Source: Synechococcus sp. Nb3U1
Lineage (GTDB): Bacteria; Cyanobacteriota; Cyanobacteriia; Thermostichales; Thermostichaceae
Direction of reading: 5' to 3'
NCBI RefSeq assembly: GCF_021533835.1
Contig: NZ_JAKFYQ010000003.1
Span: 294,938-358,937 of the forward strand
Length of the DNA stretch: 64,000 nucleotides
Shown here one piece after another: positions 62,542 to 64,000 of this stretch. Position numbers and translations under genes: made by a program. The stretch's first letter is position 1, and the number at the start of each line of letters is the position of its first letter. The notes beneath the pieces were generated by a model that did not search any database, had not been told where the DNA came from, and worked only from the letters and a program-made list of their open reading frames with translations.

Positions 62542-63930
62542 ATGGAAACCGCAGATTTGATTGTGATCGGGAGTGGCCAGGGGGGGATCCCTTTGGCGGT
62601 GGATTTTGCCAAGGCAGGAAAGCGGGTGGTGATGTTCGAGCGGGATGCCCTCGGTGGTAGCTGCGTGAACTATGGGTGTACCCCGTCCAAAGCCTTTTTG
62701 GCAGCAGCCCATGCGGCGGGGCGGGCACGGCAGGCAGCCAAATTGGGGATTCACGCCCACGTCCAAGTGGATGTTGCGGCGGTGATGGAGCGGGTGAGAG
62801 GGATCCGGGATCGCTTTAATCAAGGGGTGCAGCGTCGCTTGCATGGAGCTGGCGTCCGGGTGATTTGTGCCGAGGCATCCTTCACGGGGCCCGGTGTTGT
62901 CTCTGGGGGTGGAGTGACGGTGCAAGCTCCACGGATTGTGATCAGTACTGGCACTTCAGCGTTGATCCCACCCATTCCGGGTTTGGCCGGAACACCCTAT
63001 TGGACCAATCGCACTATCTTTGACCTACAGACTTTACCCCAGCGGCTGTTGGTGCTCGGTGCTGGTTACATTGGTCTGGAGCTGGGGCAAGGCTTGGCTC
63101 GGTTGGGCAGTGAAACCCATTTGATCGTGCGGGGGGATCGGGTGCTGGCTCAGGAGGAACCCGATGTCAGCGCTACTTTGGCTGAGGCTCTCCACCAAGA
63201 CGGGATCCGCTTGCATAGACAAGTGACGGTGGAGCAGGTGCACCATGCCGAGGGTCAACTGATCCTCCACTTAAGTAACGGCCAAACCCTGAGCGGGGAT
63301 GCCCTGTTGGTGGTCATCGGGCGGCAACCCAACACAGATGCCCTGAACTTAGCTGCTGCCGGGGTGGAGTTGGATCCCAGGGGTTTCGTCAAAATCAATG
63401 ACCAGTTCCAAACCACCTGTGCAGGCATCTATGCCATTGGGGATGTGGCTGGGCAACCTGCTTTCACCCATGTAGCCTGGGAAGATTACCGTCGGCTCAC
63501 CGCGATTTTGTGTGGAGAGCCGCGTAGCCGCAGCGACCGCGTTCTGGGATATGCCATTTACACAGAGCCGCAAGTGGGTCGAGTGGGCCTGACCCTTGCA
63601 CAAGCTCAGAAGCAGGGCTTTAATGCCCGCGCCGTGACCCTTCCCATGGCCCACATCGCCCGAGGCATCGAATGGGGGCACGATCTCGGCTTTTATCGCA
63701 TGGTGATCGACCAAGACACCGACAGAATTTTGGGCGCGACATTAGTGGGCTATGAAGCGGCTGAGCTTGTCCATGTCTTCCTATCCCTGATGGAGGCGGG
63801 AGCAACCTGGCGGCTCTTAGAGCAGTCGGTGCATATTCATCCCACCTATGGTGAAGCCTTGCCCAGTTTGGCGCGGTTGCTGGTTGAGGAGAATCGGCCT
63901 CTGTGTCCTAACCTCTACCCGAGTCTTTAG
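62542..63930 (+). CDS. Pyridine nucleotide-disulphide oxidoreductase, mercuric-reductase-like
   Basis: 462 residues of the class I flavoprotein disulphide reductase family. FAD site DLIVIGSGQGGIPLAVDFAK, redox cysteines in GGSCVNYGCTPSK, NAD(P) site LLVLGAGYIGLELGQGLARL, second FAD motif CAGIYAIGDVAG, and the C-terminal His-Glu pair in HIHPTYGEALPSL. It lacks the MerA N-terminal metal-binding domain and the C-terminal vicinal cysteines, so mercury reduction is unlikely; a lipoamide- or thiol-linked substrate is possible. ATG 62542 is preferred over GTG 62530. Confidence 0.87.
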   Translation: METADLIVIGSGQGGIPLAVDFAKAGKRVVMFERDALGGSCVNYGCTPSKAFLAAAHAAGRARQAAKLGIHAHVQVDVAAVMERVRGIRDRFNQGVQRRLHGAGVRVICAEASFTGPGVVSGGGVTVQAPRIVISTGTSALIPPIPGLAGTPYWTNRTIFDLQTLPQRLLVLGAGYIGLELGQGLARLGSETHLIVRGDRVLAQEEPDVSATLAEALHQDGIRLHRQVTVEQVHHAEGQLILHLSNGQTLSGDALLVVIGRQPNTDALNLAAAGVELDPRGFVKINDQFQTTCAGIYAIGDVAGQPAFTHVAWEDYRRLTAILCGEPRSRSDRVLGYAIYTEPQVGRVGLTLAQAQKQGFNARAVTLPMAHIARGIEWGHDLGFYRMVIDQDTDRILGATLVGYEAAELVHVFLSLMEAGATWRLLEQSVHIHPTYGEALPSLARLLVEENRPLCPNLYPSL

Positions 63931-64000
63931 CTTGATTGGCGGGTAGACCGCAGGTCGTTCCTAGCCCCGCACTGTACCTTCAGGTCAGTGTCGGGATGAA

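Larger units (their letters stand above)
2661..62593. repeat. Highly iterated palindrome GGGATCCC / GGGATCC across the window
   Basis: The core GGGATCC (either strand) occurs many times in most genes, often several per kilobase, in coding and non-coding DNA alike (for example 2659, 15480s, 16970s, 41834, 41853). By a rough composition estimate GGATCC should occur only about 20 times in 64 kb. The classical cyanobacterial HIP1 GCGATCGC is seen only a few times (near 1428, 29490, 37220, 55576, 60277). It reads as a lineage-specific HIP variant with the same central GATC. Confidence 0.9.

Noticed and set aside
2661..62593. Dense GGGATCC repeats as a CRISPR array
   Set aside because: Sites are irregularly spaced inside genes, only 7-8 bp long and palindromic; there is no repeat-spacer periodicity and no cas gene.

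Overview
The window is a piece of a cyanobacterial chromosome. The gene content shows this: an NDH-1 CO2-uptake gene set (ndhF, ndhD and a ChpX/ChpY CO2 hydration protein), a Ycf46-type AAA ATPase, a long ThiD2-ThiE fusion, an exopolyphosphatase-like/CBS/tRNA nucleotidyltransferase fusion and several small cyanobacteria-specific families (DUF2555, DUF4404). The 8-base palindrome GGGATCCC and its 7-base core are strewn through almost every gene, while the classical cyanobacterial HIP1 palindrome GCGATCGC is rare. From memory this fits the thermophilic hot-spring Synechococcus (JA-3-3Ab / JA-2-3B'a, Thermostichus) lineage; the assignment is an inference.

Layout. 1-2.6 kb: a low-GC block with the 3' part of an MprF-like gene whose domains are in an unusual order, then a decayed IS630-family element. 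2.6-7.4 kb: CO2-uptake operon (minus strand). 7.4-16.3 kb: LpxB-like protein, thiE, ycf46, secD-secF, a TPR lipoprotein and a cation-diffusion facilitator. 16.4-22.2 kb: nucleotide-sugar pair (UDP-glucose dehydrogenase, UDP-xylose synthase type), FHA-GGDEF protein, FMN reductase, transglutaminase, SLOG-fold protein. 22.1-28.8 kb: DHH/CBS/nucleotidyltransferase fusion, an apparently foreign ribD island, alr and sppA. 28.9-35.3 kb: tRNA-Ala(GGC), AMMECR1 protein, coaX, aroC, radA, MocR-type regulator. 35.4-43.8 kb: pentapeptide protein, HAD phosphatase, HD-GYP response regulator, ylxR, infB, proS. 43.8-54.3 kb: mostly small hypothetical, exported or membrane proteins, a response regulator with a decayed GGDEF domain, a SIMPL protein, gltX and a GNAT enzyme. 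54.4-64.0 kb: a 1539-residue multi-GAF histidine kinase, an NAD-type isocitrate dehydrogenase, a DUF2079 membrane protein and a mercuric-reductase-like flavoprotein.

Most of the region is ordinary housekeeping. The more unusual signals are at the genome-texture level: the GGGATCC iteration and the islands that lack it; a double-hairpin 27-bp repeat inserted three times in frame inside the giant kinase; two copies, 29 kb apart, of a degraded coding relic; a probable group II intron fragment; a truncated response-regulator start beside icd; and a ribD gene of foreign character preceded by a tRNA-like 3' end. No CRISPR array, prophage, rRNA operon or replication origin was seen.
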